Assembly: GCA_029289015.1 (NCBI GenBank)
Contig: JARFUL010000138.1
Location: 1-9,276, forward strand
DNA: 9,276 bases
Origin: Syntrophobacteria bacterium
GTDB lineage: Bacteria; Desulfobacterota; Syntrophobacteria; JARFUL01
Direction of reading: 5' to 3'
A program made the position numbers and the translations under genes. Below are positions 1 through 5,659 of this stretch, in pieces. Under the pieces are notes generated by a model. The model was given only the letters and a program-made list of their open reading frames with translations, had not been told where the DNA came from and searched no databases. How positions within the stretch are numbered: position 1 is the first letter of the stretch; each line of letters opens with the position of its first letter.

Positions 1-1174
1 CGCCGCCCAGGGAGAGCCGGACGAAGTTGCGGCCCATAGAGCGGGCCACGGACATGGCTAAAGAGGTCTTGCCCACTCCGGGAGGACCCACGAAGCAGAG
101 CACCGGGCCCCGTATCCTCTTCACGAGCTTCTGGACCGCGAGGTACTCGATGATCCTCTCCTTGGGCTTCTCCAGCCCGTAGTGGTCCTCTTCGAGGATC
201 CTCTCTGCTTCCTCTATCTCCATCTTGTCCTTGGTGCGCTCGAACCAGGGGACGGTGAGGAGCCACTCTATATAGTTGCGCACCACCGTGGCCTCGGCAC
301 TCATGGGCGACATGAACTTGAGCTTCTTGAACTCGGCCCGGACCTTGGACGCGACCTCGCGGGGCATCTTCTTGCGCTTGATGCGCTTCTCCAGCTCGTT
401 GAGCTCGGACTTGAAGTCGTCCTTTTCGCCCATCTCCTTCTGGATCGCGCGCATCTGCTCATTGAGGTAGTACTCCCGCTGGGTCTTCTCCATCTGCTTC
501 TTGACCCGGCCCTTGATCCTGTGCTCCGTGTCTATGACCTCGATCTCGCCGGTTACCACCTTCAGAAGCCTCTCCAGCCTCTGGATGATCTTCTGGGACT
601 CGAGGATCTTCTGCTTCTCGTGGGTGGAGACCGGGATGTGCGGCATTATCGCGTCTGCGAGCCTAGCGGGGTCTTCGATCGCGGAGATGGTGTGCTGCAC
701 GTCCTGGCTCACCTTCTTGGACGTCTTCGCGTAGCGCTCGAAGGCCTCCCGGACGAGGCGGACCAGCGCCTCCTCGTCGAGGATCTTGCCGGGGATGTCC
801 TCCATCTCCTCGTATTCCACCATGAAGAACTCGTCGTGGTCCAGGTAGTGGAGTATCTTGGCCCTCTGCTTGCCCTCCACCAGCACCTTTACCGTGTTGT
901 CGGGGAGCCGAAGCAGCTGGAGCACCTGGGAGACGGTGCCCACGCTGTAGATGTCCCTCTCCCTGGGGTTGTCCTTCTTCGCGTCCCTCTGCGCGGACAG
1001 GATGATGAGCTTGTCGTTGGCCATGCAGTGCTCGAGCGCCTTTATGGACTTCTCCCTGCCCACAAACAGCGGCGCCACCATGTTGGGAAACACCACGATG
1101 TCCCTCAAAGGCATAAGGGGCATCGAGGGCGGTGCATCTTCCCTTGGGTCGTTCCTCTTGAATTTACTCCACAT
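1..1174 (-). CDS. lon: Lon ATP-dependent protease, N-terminal part (cut by window edge)
   Basis: Lon is a cytoplasmic AAA+ serine protease that unfolds and degrades damaged and regulatory proteins. Only the first 391 codons lie in the window. The start of the AAA+ module is present, but the rest of it and the Ser-Lys protease domain lie beyond the left edge. Visible are the Lon N-terminal substrate-binding domain (it opens near residue 18 with MPLMPLRDIVVFPNMVAPLF), a charged helical linker around residues 200-300 (QREYYLNEQMRAIQKEMG), and the Walker A loop GPPGVGKT at residues 363-370, close to its position in E. coli Lon (about 356-363). The ATG at 1172-1174 is preceded by GAGGAG at 1177-1182. 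The spacing is short, about 2-4 bases, but no better in-frame start exists before the conserved domain. The gene follows clpX by 34 bases on the same strand and is probably cotranscribed with it. Confidence 0.97.
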   Translation of the reverse strand, partial: MWSKFKRNDPREDAPPSMPLMPLRDIVVFPNMVAPLFVGREKSIKALEHCMANDKLIILSAQRDAKKDNPRERDIYSVGTVSQVLQLLRLPDNTVKVLVEGKQRAKILHYLDHDEFFMVEYEEMEDIPGKILDEEALVRLVREAFERYAKTSKKVSQDVQHTISAIEDPARLADAIMPHIPVSTHEKQKILESQKIIQRLERLLKVVTGEIEVIDTEHRIKGRVKKQMEKTQREYYLNEQMRAIQKEMGEKDDFKSELNELEKRIKRKKMPREVASKVRAEFKKLKFMSPMSAEATVVRNYIEWLLTVPWFERTKDKMEIEEAERILEEDHYGLEKPKERIIEYLAVQKLVKRIRGPVLCFVGPPGVGKTSLAMSVARSMGRNFVRLSLGG

Positions 1175-1187
1175 ATCTCCTCACTAC

Positions 1188-1203
1188 CGGCCCCTTGGGG
1201 CCG
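1188..1203 (-). repeat. Perfect GC-rich palindromic hairpin between clpX and lon
   Basis: The arms CGGCCCC and GGGGCCG flank a 2-base TT core, which would fold as a 6-7 bp GC hairpin in the clpX-lon mRNA, between the clpX stop codon and the lon Shine-Dalgarno sequence. No U-run follows in either direction, so an intrinsic terminator is unlikely. An mRNA processing or stability element, or an influence on lon initiation a few bases downstream, is inference. Confidence 0.5.
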
Positions 1204-1208
1204 CTCTC

Positions 1209-2459
1209 TTAGGCTGACTCTTGCGTTGTCTCGTAGAGCAGAAGGGGATCCTCGCCCTTTACGATCACCCCTTCATTGATTACGCACTCCTTCACCTCGG
1301 TCATGGAGGGAAGGTCGTACATTATATCCAGCATTACCGACTCGAGGATGGACCTGAGCCCCCTCGCGCCGGAGGGCCTCTTCTTGGCCTCCTTGGCCAC
1401 CGCGCGGATAGCGCCCTCGGTGAAGTGGAGATTCACGTTCTCCATCTCGAAGAGCCTCTTGTACTGGCGGCTCAGCGCGTTCTTAGGCTCCGTGAGAATC
1501 TGGGCCATGTCGTCCTCGGTGAGGTCGTTGAGGGTGGCCACCACCGGGAGCCTGCCCACGAACTCCGGGATGAGGCCGAACTTGATGAGGTCCTCGGGCT
1601 CCACCTCCGCGAGTATGTCGCCCAGGCACTTATCGTCCTTGCCCCGGATGTCTGCGTCGAACCCCAGGCACTTGCGGCCTATGCGGGAGCTTATGACGTT
1701 TTCGAGGCCGGTGAACGCGCCCCCCACCACAAAGAGGATGTTGGTGGTGTCCACCTTGATGAAGTCCTGCTGGGGGTGCTTGCGCCCGCCCTTGGGAGGA
1801 ACGTTGGCCACGGTGGACTCGAGGATCTTCAAGAGCGCCTGCTGGACCCCCTCGCCGGAGACGTCCCTCGTTATGGAGGGATTCTCGCCCTTTCTCGCGA
1901 TCTTGTCTATCTCGTCTATGTAGACTATGCCCCTCGAGGCCCTCTCAATGTCGTAGTCGGCCGACTGGAGAAGGTTCACGATAATGTTCTCAACGTCTTC
2001 GCCCACGTACCCGGCCTCGGTGAGGGTGGTCGCGTCCGCGATGGTGAAGGGCACCTTGAGCATCTTGGCCAGCGTCTGGCCCAAAAGGGTCTTGCCGCAG
2101 CCGGTGGGCCCTATGAGCATGATGTTGGACTTCTGTATCTCCACCTCGGAAAGGTCCACCAGGGAGTCCACCCGCTTGTAGTGGTTGTAGACTGCGACGG
2201 AGAGTATCTTCTTGGCCCTCTCCTGGCCGATTACGTACTCGTCGAGGAAGTCCTTTATCTCCACCGGCTTGGGCAGATCGGACTGCTGGGCCGTCTTCTC
2301 TCTTTCGTTCTCCTCCGCGATGATGTCGTTGCACAGGTCTATGCACTCATCGCAGATGTAGACGGTGGGGCCGGCTATGAGCTTGCGCACCTCATGCTGG
2401 TCCTTCCCGCAAAATGAGCAGGCCAGATCCGAATCCCTGTCTTCACTCTTCTTTGCCAT
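1209..2459 (-). CDS. clpX: ClpX, ATP-dependent specificity subunit of the Clp protease
   Basis: ClpX is the hexameric AAA+ unfoldase that recognises tagged substrates and threads them into ClpP. The 416-residue product is of normal length and has every expected element. There is an N-terminal C4 zinc-binding domain (C14, C17, C36, C39) that dimerises and binds adaptors. The AAA+ core has Walker A GPTGCGKT (117-124), pore loop GYVG (150-153), Walker [10 protein letters not shown] (178-186), an RKH loop (226-228), the arginine-finger region VGRLP (R303) and sensor 2 GARG (364-367). The ClpP-docking tripeptide, IGF in E. coli, appears as LGF (265-267), a variant compatible with ClpP binding. The ATG start has AAGGAG at 2470-2475, about 10 bases upstream. 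clpX lies 78 bases after clpP and 34 before lon on the same strand, and has its own promoter in the clpP-clpX gap. Confidence 0.99.
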   Translation of the reverse strand: MAKKSEDRDSDLACSFCGKDQHEVRKLIAGPTVYICDECIDLCNDIIAEENEREKTAQQSDLPKPVEIKDFLDEYVIGQERAKKILSVAVYNHYKRVDSLVDLSEVEIQKSNIMLIGPTGCGKTLLGQTLAKMLKVPFTIADATTLTEAGYVGEDVENIIVNLLQSADYDIERASRGIVYIDEIDKIARKGENPSITRDVSGEGVQQALLKILESTVANVPPKGGRKHPQQDFIKVDTTNILFVVGGAFTGLENVISSRIGRKCLGFDADIRGKDDKCLGDILAEVEPEDLIKFGLIPEFVGRLPVVATLNDLTEDDMAQILTEPKNALSRQYKRLFEMENVNLHFTEGAIRAVAKEAKKRPSGARGLRSILESVMLDIMYDLPSMTEVKECVINEGVIVKGEDPLLLYETTQESA

Positions 2460-2503
2460 GGGGCAAAAACTCCTTTGAACTATAGGCCACTTTTCCAGGT
2501 CGT

Positions 2504-2532
2504 ATTATACCACCTCGCCCCTCTCAAGACAA
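2504..2532 (-). promoter_or_regulatory. Sigma70-type extended -10 promoter for clpX (and lon)
   Basis: On the minus strand a consensus -10 TATAAT (2504-2509) is preceded by TGG, giving an extended -10 TGnTATAAT. A -35-like TTGTCT (4 of 6 consensus bases, 2527-2532) lies exactly 17 bases upstream. Initiation is expected near 2497, giving a leader of about 38 bases that carries the clpX Shine-Dalgarno sequence. It sits just past the clpP stop codon, so clpX-lon could be expressed independently of tig-clpP. I see no convincing sigma32 (CTTGAAA/CCCCAT) site here. Confidence 0.7.
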
Positions 2533-2537
2533 CCGGC

Positions 2538-3143
2538 CTACTCTGAATCGGACTTGCCGGCCTCCCTGCTCACTATTACCTTGTCCACCACGCCGTACTC
2601 GAGCGCGCTGGCTCCGGTCATGTAGTAGTCCCGGTCCGTGTCCTTCACAATCCTTTCCAGGGACTGGCCCGTGTGCTCCGCGAGGATCTCGTTGAGGCTC
2701 TCCCTGAGCCTCAGGATCTCCCTGGCCTGGATGTCCACGTCCGCGGCCGGGCCCTGGAACCCGCCCATGGGCTGGTGGAGGAGTATCCTGGAGTGGGGCA
2801 GCGCATACCTCTTGCCCTTGGCCCCCGCGGCCAGTATCAGCGCGGACATGCTTGCTGCCTGGCCCAGGCACAGCGTGGACACGTCGCACTTTATGTACTG
2901 TATGGTGTCGTAGATGGCCAGCCCAGCAGTGACCAGCCCGCCCGGGGAGTTGATGTAGAAGTATATGTCCTTGTCCGGGTCCTCGGACTCCAGATAGAGG
3001 AGCTGCGCGATCACGAGGTTCGCGATATCGTCGGACACGGAAGTCCCCATGAATATTATCCTGTCCTTGAGCAGGCGCGAGTATATGTCGTAGGCCCTCT
3101 CGCCCCTCGGCGTCTGCTCAACCACCATGGGTATCAACTGCAT
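2538..3143 (-). CDS. clpP: ClpP, proteolytic subunit of the Clp protease
   Basis: ClpP forms the double-ring serine peptidase chamber of ClpXP in the cytoplasm. The 201-residue sequence is typical in length and carries the full catalytic triad: Ser98 in GQAASMS, His123 in LLHQPMGG and Asp172 in DTDRDYYM, each one residue from the mature E. coli numbering (97, 122, 171). The INSPGG oxyanion-hole segment (64-69) is intact. The ATG is one base beyond the tig stop codon, and its Shine-Dalgarno AAAGGAG (3153-3159) lies inside the last codons of tig with a 9-base spacer, indicating translational coupling. It starts directly with [20 protein letters not shown], so any propeptide is minimal. clpX, its ATPase partner, follows. 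Confidence 0.99.
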   Translation of the reverse strand: MQLIPMVVEQTPRGERAYDIYSRLLKDRIIFMGTSVSDDIANLVIAQLLYLESEDPDKDIYFYINSPGGLVTAGLAIYDTIQYIKCDVSTLCLGQAASMSALILAAGAKGKRYALPHSRILLHQPMGGFQGPAADVDIQAREILRLRESLNEILAEHTGQSLERIVKDTDRDYYMTGASALEYGVVDKVIVSREAGKSDSE

Positions 3144-3144
3144 C

Positions 3145-4461
3145 TTATTCCTCTCCTTTATCGTTGGGCGGGGCAGGGGGAACCTCCTCTACCTGGGCGC
3201 CCTCAATGACGAAATCAAAGGCCTTCTGCTCCAGAAGGCTGTCCCTTAAAAACGACTCGAGCCTGGACCTCTTTTCGGGGTCGTCCAGCTTGAAGCTGGG
3301 GCCCATCTGGCGGGAGGTCTCCATGAGCTTCTCCTCCAGCTCCTCCTCCTCCACCTCCAACCCCTCGGCCTCGGCCATCGCGTGGAGCAAGAACGAGAGC
3401 TTCACGTTGCGCAGAGCGTCATCGCGGTAGCGCTCCCTGAGGACGTTCTCATCGAATCCCGCGCTCTTCACGTCAACGCCCTGGCGGGACATGCTCATGT
3501 AGAAGGACTCCATGAGCCTCGTGGCCTCCTCCTCAACCAGGGATTCGGGCACCTCGAACTCGTGCCCCGCGAGGAGCTTGTCCCCCGCGTCCCTCTTGAG
3601 CTGCTCCTCGGCCTGGGATTTGGCCTGGGCCTCCATGTCTTCCCGGACCTTTGCCCTGAGCTCGCCCAGGTCCCGAAAGTCGCCCAGGGACCTGGCGAAC
3701 TCGTCGTTGAGCTCCGGCAGGACCTTCTCCTTCAACGCTTTCAGGGTCACGCTGAAGGAGACCCCCTTCTTATCCCTGAGCAGGGGGTTGGGATACGCGT
3801 CGTCAAAGTCGGTCACTATCTCCTTGGACTCGCCCTCCTCCATGCCGAGGAGCGCTTCGTCGAACCCTTCCGAGAAGTAGGACGCGCCCGCGAGGATGTG
3901 GAAGTCGGTCCCCTCCACCCCCACGATGGGCTCCCCTCCCTCGTAGGCCAGGTAGTCGATTACCACGACGTCGTCCTTAGCCGGCGGCCTCTTGGGCTCC
4001 ACGGGGTCATACCTCACATGGGCCTGGAGGGCCATGTCGAGCTGGCGGTCCAGGTCCTGGTCCGTGACCGTAAGGAGGGGCTTTTCCAGGCTCAACCCCT
4101 TGTACTCCTTCAGTTCGATGTCCGGGCCCACGTCCGTGTAGACGTGGTAGGTGAAGGGCTGGCCCTCCCTCAGCTCGTCCTTCTCGATGTCGGGCTGGCT
4201 TACCGGCTCCACATTGGACTCCTTGAGCGCGTCGGCCACGGAGTCCTGGATCAGGTCCTGGGCCACCTCCGCGTCCACCCGCTCGTGGTAGAGCCTTTTC
4301 AGGATGGCCACCGGGGCCTTGCCCTTTCTGAAACCCTTTACCTGGGCCTGCCTCTTGATAAGGTTGTATGCCTTGTTCAGCTCTTTTGTAACCGTGTCGG
4401 AGGGTATCTCCACGGAGACCTTCTTCCTTACCGGGCTTAACTCTTCTACCTGTACTTTCAT
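3145..4461 (-). CDS. tig: Trigger factor, ribosome-associated chaperone and peptidyl-prolyl isomerase
   Basis: Trigger factor binds the ribosome exit tunnel and shelters nascent chains. The product from the chosen start is 438 residues, normal for the family. The N-terminal domain opens [20 protein letters not shown] and carries the ribosome-binding signature GFRKGKAP at residues 43-50, at the same position as in E. coli. An FKBP-type isomerase domain spans about 163-243 (it starts DDVVVIDY and includes [14 protein letters not shown]), followed by the C-terminal helical arms and an acidic tail ending NDKGEE. The frame stays open upstream to 4557, into the tRNA gene, but homology begins at the ATG at 4461, so that start is chosen. 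The nearest purine-rich site, GGGAAAGG, ends about 13 bases upstream, a long spacing. It is the first protein gene of tig-clpP-clpX-lon. Confidence 0.98.
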   Translation of the reverse strand: MKVQVEELSPVRKKVSVEIPSDTVTKELNKAYNLIKRQAQVKGFRKGKAPVAILKRLYHERVDAEVAQDLIQDSVADALKESNVEPVSQPDIEKDELREGQPFTYHVYTDVGPDIELKEYKGLSLEKPLLTVTDQDLDRQLDMALQAHVRYDPVEPKRPPAKDDVVVIDYLAYEGGEPIVGVEGTDFHILAGASYFSEGFDEALLGMEEGESKEIVTDFDDAYPNPLLRDKKGVSFSVTLKALKEKVLPELNDEFARSLGDFRDLGELRAKVREDMEAQAKSQAEEQLKRDAGDKLLAGHEFEVPESLVEEEATRLMESFYMSMSRQGVDVKSAGFDENVLRERYRDDALRNVKLSFLLHAMAEAEGLEVEEEELEEKLMETSRQMGPSFKLDDPEKRSRLESFLRDSLLEQKAFDFVIEGAQVEEVPPAPPNDKGEE

Positions 4462-4490
4462 CAGTAAAATCAGACCTTTCCCTAAACAAC

Positions 4491-4513
4491 AAAAATTCGG
4501 GACCAAAGGACCC
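4491..4513 (-). terminator. Possible weak terminator or attenuator between tRNA-Leu and tig
   Basis: On the minus strand GGG-T-CC, loop TTT, GG-T-CCC (4499-4513) can fold as a 5-bp GC hairpin with one internal T-T mismatch. It is followed after three bases by TTTTT (4495-4491). This resembles a weak intrinsic terminator placed 15 bases past the tRNA CCA end. It could release part of the tRNA transcript while letting the rest read into tig. The mismatch and short U-run make it uncertain. Confidence 0.4.
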
Positions 4514-4527
4514 CTTTTCGCCGAACC

Positions 4528-4610
4528 TGGTGCGAGAGGGGGGATTCGAACCCCCACGGTTGCCCGCTGGATCCTAAATCCAGTGCGTCTGCCTGTTCCG
4601 CCACTCTCGC
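4528..4610 (-). tRNA. tRNA-Leu, anticodon UAG, with encoded CCA
   Basis: An 83-base type II tRNA on the minus strand. The acceptor stem GCGAGAG (4604-4610) pairs with CTCTCGC (4532-4538), followed by discriminator A and genomically encoded CCA (4528-4530). The anticodon stem CTGGA/TCCAG encloses loop TTTAGGA, giving anticodon TAG (4574-4576), which reads CUA and other CUN leucine codons by wobble. A variable arm CGG-GCAA-CCG, as expected of Leu tRNAs, precedes a T arm GGGGG-TTCGAAT-CCCCC. It lies 66 bases upstream of tig on the same strand and is probably the first gene of that transcript. All stems are intact. Confidence 0.97.
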
Positions 4611-4619
4611 CTTTGTTTT

Positions 4620-4648
4620 AAGATAAAACTTAAAGGTGCCCAGGTCAA
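4620..4648 (-). promoter_or_regulatory. Sigma70-type promoter for the tRNA-Leu-tig-clpP transcript
   Basis: On the minus strand -35 TTGACC (4643-4648, 5 of 6 consensus) and -10 TATCTT (4620-4625, 4 of 6) are separated by 17 bases. Transcription would start near 4613, a few bases before the mature tRNA 5' end, a spacing typical of tRNA promoters. The A/T-rich tracts upstream (4659-4693 and beyond) could act as an UP element, which is inference. Confidence 0.65.
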
Positions 4649-4658
4649 GGACATCGTA

Positions 4659-4693
4659 TTTTGGGCAAAATGTATAAAAAAACATACCCAAAA
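4659..4693. repeat. Interrupted palindrome TTTTGGG-N21-CCCAAAA in the divergent intergenic region
   Basis: Arms TTTTGGG (4659-4665) and CCCAAAA (4687-4693) are exact inverted complements flanking a very A/T-rich 21-base centre, which itself holds ATGT/ACAT half-sites. It lies just upstream of the tRNA-Leu -35 box. It could be a dimeric regulator's operator, an UP-element-like tract or chance. It does not match CIRCE or another named operator that I recognise. Confidence 0.4.
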
Positions 4694-4785
4694 CGGATAA
4701 TTACAGGCTTTTCGCACCATTTTCTGTTTTTTGCAAATAAGGGGCCAGGCGCAGGATAAAAATTGGGCCAATAGCCCCGGTTGTG

Positions 4786-4815
4786 TTGACACGGGGGCCT
4801 TTTTGGGTTTATCAA
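4786..4815 (+). promoter_or_regulatory. Candidate sigma70-type promoter for the amidase gene
   Basis: A consensus -35 TTGACA (4786-4791) is followed, 18 bases on, by TATCAA (4810-4815, 4 of 6). Initiation would fall near 4822, leaving only about 11 bases before the ATG and clipping the Shine-Dalgarno AGGGAG (4821-4826), so the true -10 may be elsewhere. The -35 box lies in the loop of a GC hairpin (CCCCG 4775-4779 with CGGGG 4792-4796) followed by TTTTT (4800-4804). That hairpin could instead act as a weak rightward terminator. Confidence 0.35.
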
Positions 4816-4820
4816 AGGCC
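4797..4820. repeat. Inverted repeat GGCCTTT-N10-AAAGGCC just upstream of the amidase Shine-Dalgarno
   Basis: GGCCTTT (4797-4803) and AAAGGCC (4814-4820) are exact inverted complements, spanning the candidate -10 and abutting the AGGGAG ribosome-binding sequence. As DNA it could be an operator. As RNA it would form a hairpin next to the Shine-Dalgarno, if transcription starts further upstream than the candidate promoter implies. Confidence 0.4.
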
Positions 4821-4832
4821 AGGGAGTTCGCC

Positions 4833-5582
4833 ATGAAAAAGGCTTTGATATCATTCGCGCTTTCTTTCTCGCTCGGTATCGCGCCCCTCTCGGCCGGGGC
4901 CGCGGAGAGGCTCAAGACCCTGATCCTCGACCCGGGCCACGGGGGCCAAGAGCTGGGCGCGAGGAGTGCGGGAGGGCTCGCGGGGGAAAAGGACCTGGCC
5001 CTTTCCCTGGCCATGCGGCTGAGAGAGAGGCTCAGGGACCTCCCCTTTCTAAAGGTGGTCTCCACCAGGACCGACGACTACTCACTGGCCGCGGACGACA
5101 GGGCCTCCAGGGCCAACCACCACCGGGGCGACCTCTTCATATCCCTTCACTTCTACCCCGACCCCTACCGGTCCGGGTTCGTAATCCTCTTTCCCAAGCC
5201 CAGGGTGAAGCCCCGCGCGGACGCGTCCGGGTGGCACGTGCCCGGGGAGACCCACCTGGACATGAGCCTCACCTTCGCGGAGATCCTGGCCGAGGAGCTC
5301 ACCAACGCGACCAAGACCCCCTGCCTGGGGATAATCTCCGCGCGGCTTCGGGTGTTCAAGGGGCTCAGGATGCCCGGCGTCTTCCTGGAGCTGGGGTCCC
5401 TGGCCAACCCGGTCAGGGCAAAGGAGCTGAACTCTTCGGAGGGCCAGAAGGTCGTGGCAGAGGGGATCTACCGCGCGGTGGCCAGGTACCGCAGGCTCCT
5501 GGAGCTTGGCGGCCACGAGGAGCCCGTCTCCACCGGGGAGCCCGAAGGTGATAGGATAATCAGGAAGCTTTCGCCCAAGTGA
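4833..5582 (+). CDS. Secreted N-acetylmuramoyl-L-alanine amidase (Amidase_3 family)
   Basis: A predicted zinc-dependent cell-wall hydrolase that cuts the amide bond between N-acetylmuramic acid and the stem peptide. From the ATG at 4833 the product is 249 residues. It begins with a signal peptide (MKK, hydrophobic core to about residue 20, likely cleavage near AGAA at 21-24), so it acts in the periplasm or outside. Amidase_3 signatures appear in order: LDPGHGG with zinc ligand H36, GEKDLAL with E52, SLHFYPD with H106, and FLELGSLANP with the catalytic Glu186. The usual SIHANA-type motif is degenerate (HFYPD), but the His is kept. No SPOR, LysM, AMIN or SH3 domain is visible, so it is a bare catalytic domain with a short charged tail. 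The frame is open upstream to 4731, but the signal peptide and AGGGAG at 4821-4826 fix the start. It is divergent from the tRNA-tig operon, with gltX 77 bases downstream. Confidence 0.88.
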   Translation: MKKALISFALSFSLGIAPLSAGAAERLKTLILDPGHGGQELGARSAGGLAGEKDLALSLAMRLRERLRDLPFLKVVSTRTDDYSLAADDRASRANHHRGDLFISLHFYPDPYRSGFVILFPKPRVKPRADASGWHVPGETHLDMSLTFAEILAEELTNATKTPCLGIISARLRVFKGLRMPGVFLELGSLANPVRAKELNSSEGQKVVAEGIYRAVARYRRLLELGGHEEPVSTGEPEGDRIIRKLSPK

Positions 5583-5594
5583 CGGAACGGTTAT

Positions 5595-5635
5595 AAAAAA
5601 AACGGTCCCCTGGCGGCCGGGCCGCCCAGAGGGCC
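5595..5635 (-). terminator. Strong intrinsic terminator facing left, opposite to both flanking genes
   Basis: The hairpin at 5604-5635 has a 3-base loop (5618-5620), stems CGGC/GCCG (5614-5617, 5621-5624), CTGG/CCAG (5610-5613, 5626-5629) and outer GG..CC pairs, with one bulge (C5625) and one or two mismatches. Read on the minus strand it is followed after one base by eight T residues (5602-5595), the classic terminator layout. On the plus strand no U-run follows (ATCAAGTT), so it should not stop amidase transcripts efficiently. There it would form a structured leader ending 12 bases before the gltX Shine-Dalgarno AAGGTG (5648-5653). Confidence 0.6.
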
Positions 5636-5659
5636 ATCAAGTTGGATAAGGTGACATAA

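Noticed and set aside
182..1279. 365-codon plus-strand open frame antisense to lon
   Set aside because: It lies opposite unmistakable Lon sequence on the minus strand, and its composition is that of an antisense shadow.
1221..2417. 398-codon open frame on the plus strand, antisense to clpX
   Set aside because: It mirrors a complete, motif-perfect clpX. Its Leu/Val/His-rich sequence is the expected shadow of GC-rich codons on the other strand.
3382..4440. 352-codon plus-strand open frame antisense to tig
   Set aside because: It lies opposite conserved trigger factor sequence; repeated Leu/Val/His content and no recognisable motif.
4462..4557. 32-residue N-terminal extension of trigger factor
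   Set aside because: It would overlap the tRNA-Leu gene, and trigger factor homology begins at the ATG at 4461.
4731..4832. 34-residue N-terminal extension of the amidase
   Set aside because: The ATG at 4833 has a Shine-Dalgarno and begins a clear signal peptide; an extension would bury it and run through promoter-like sequence.
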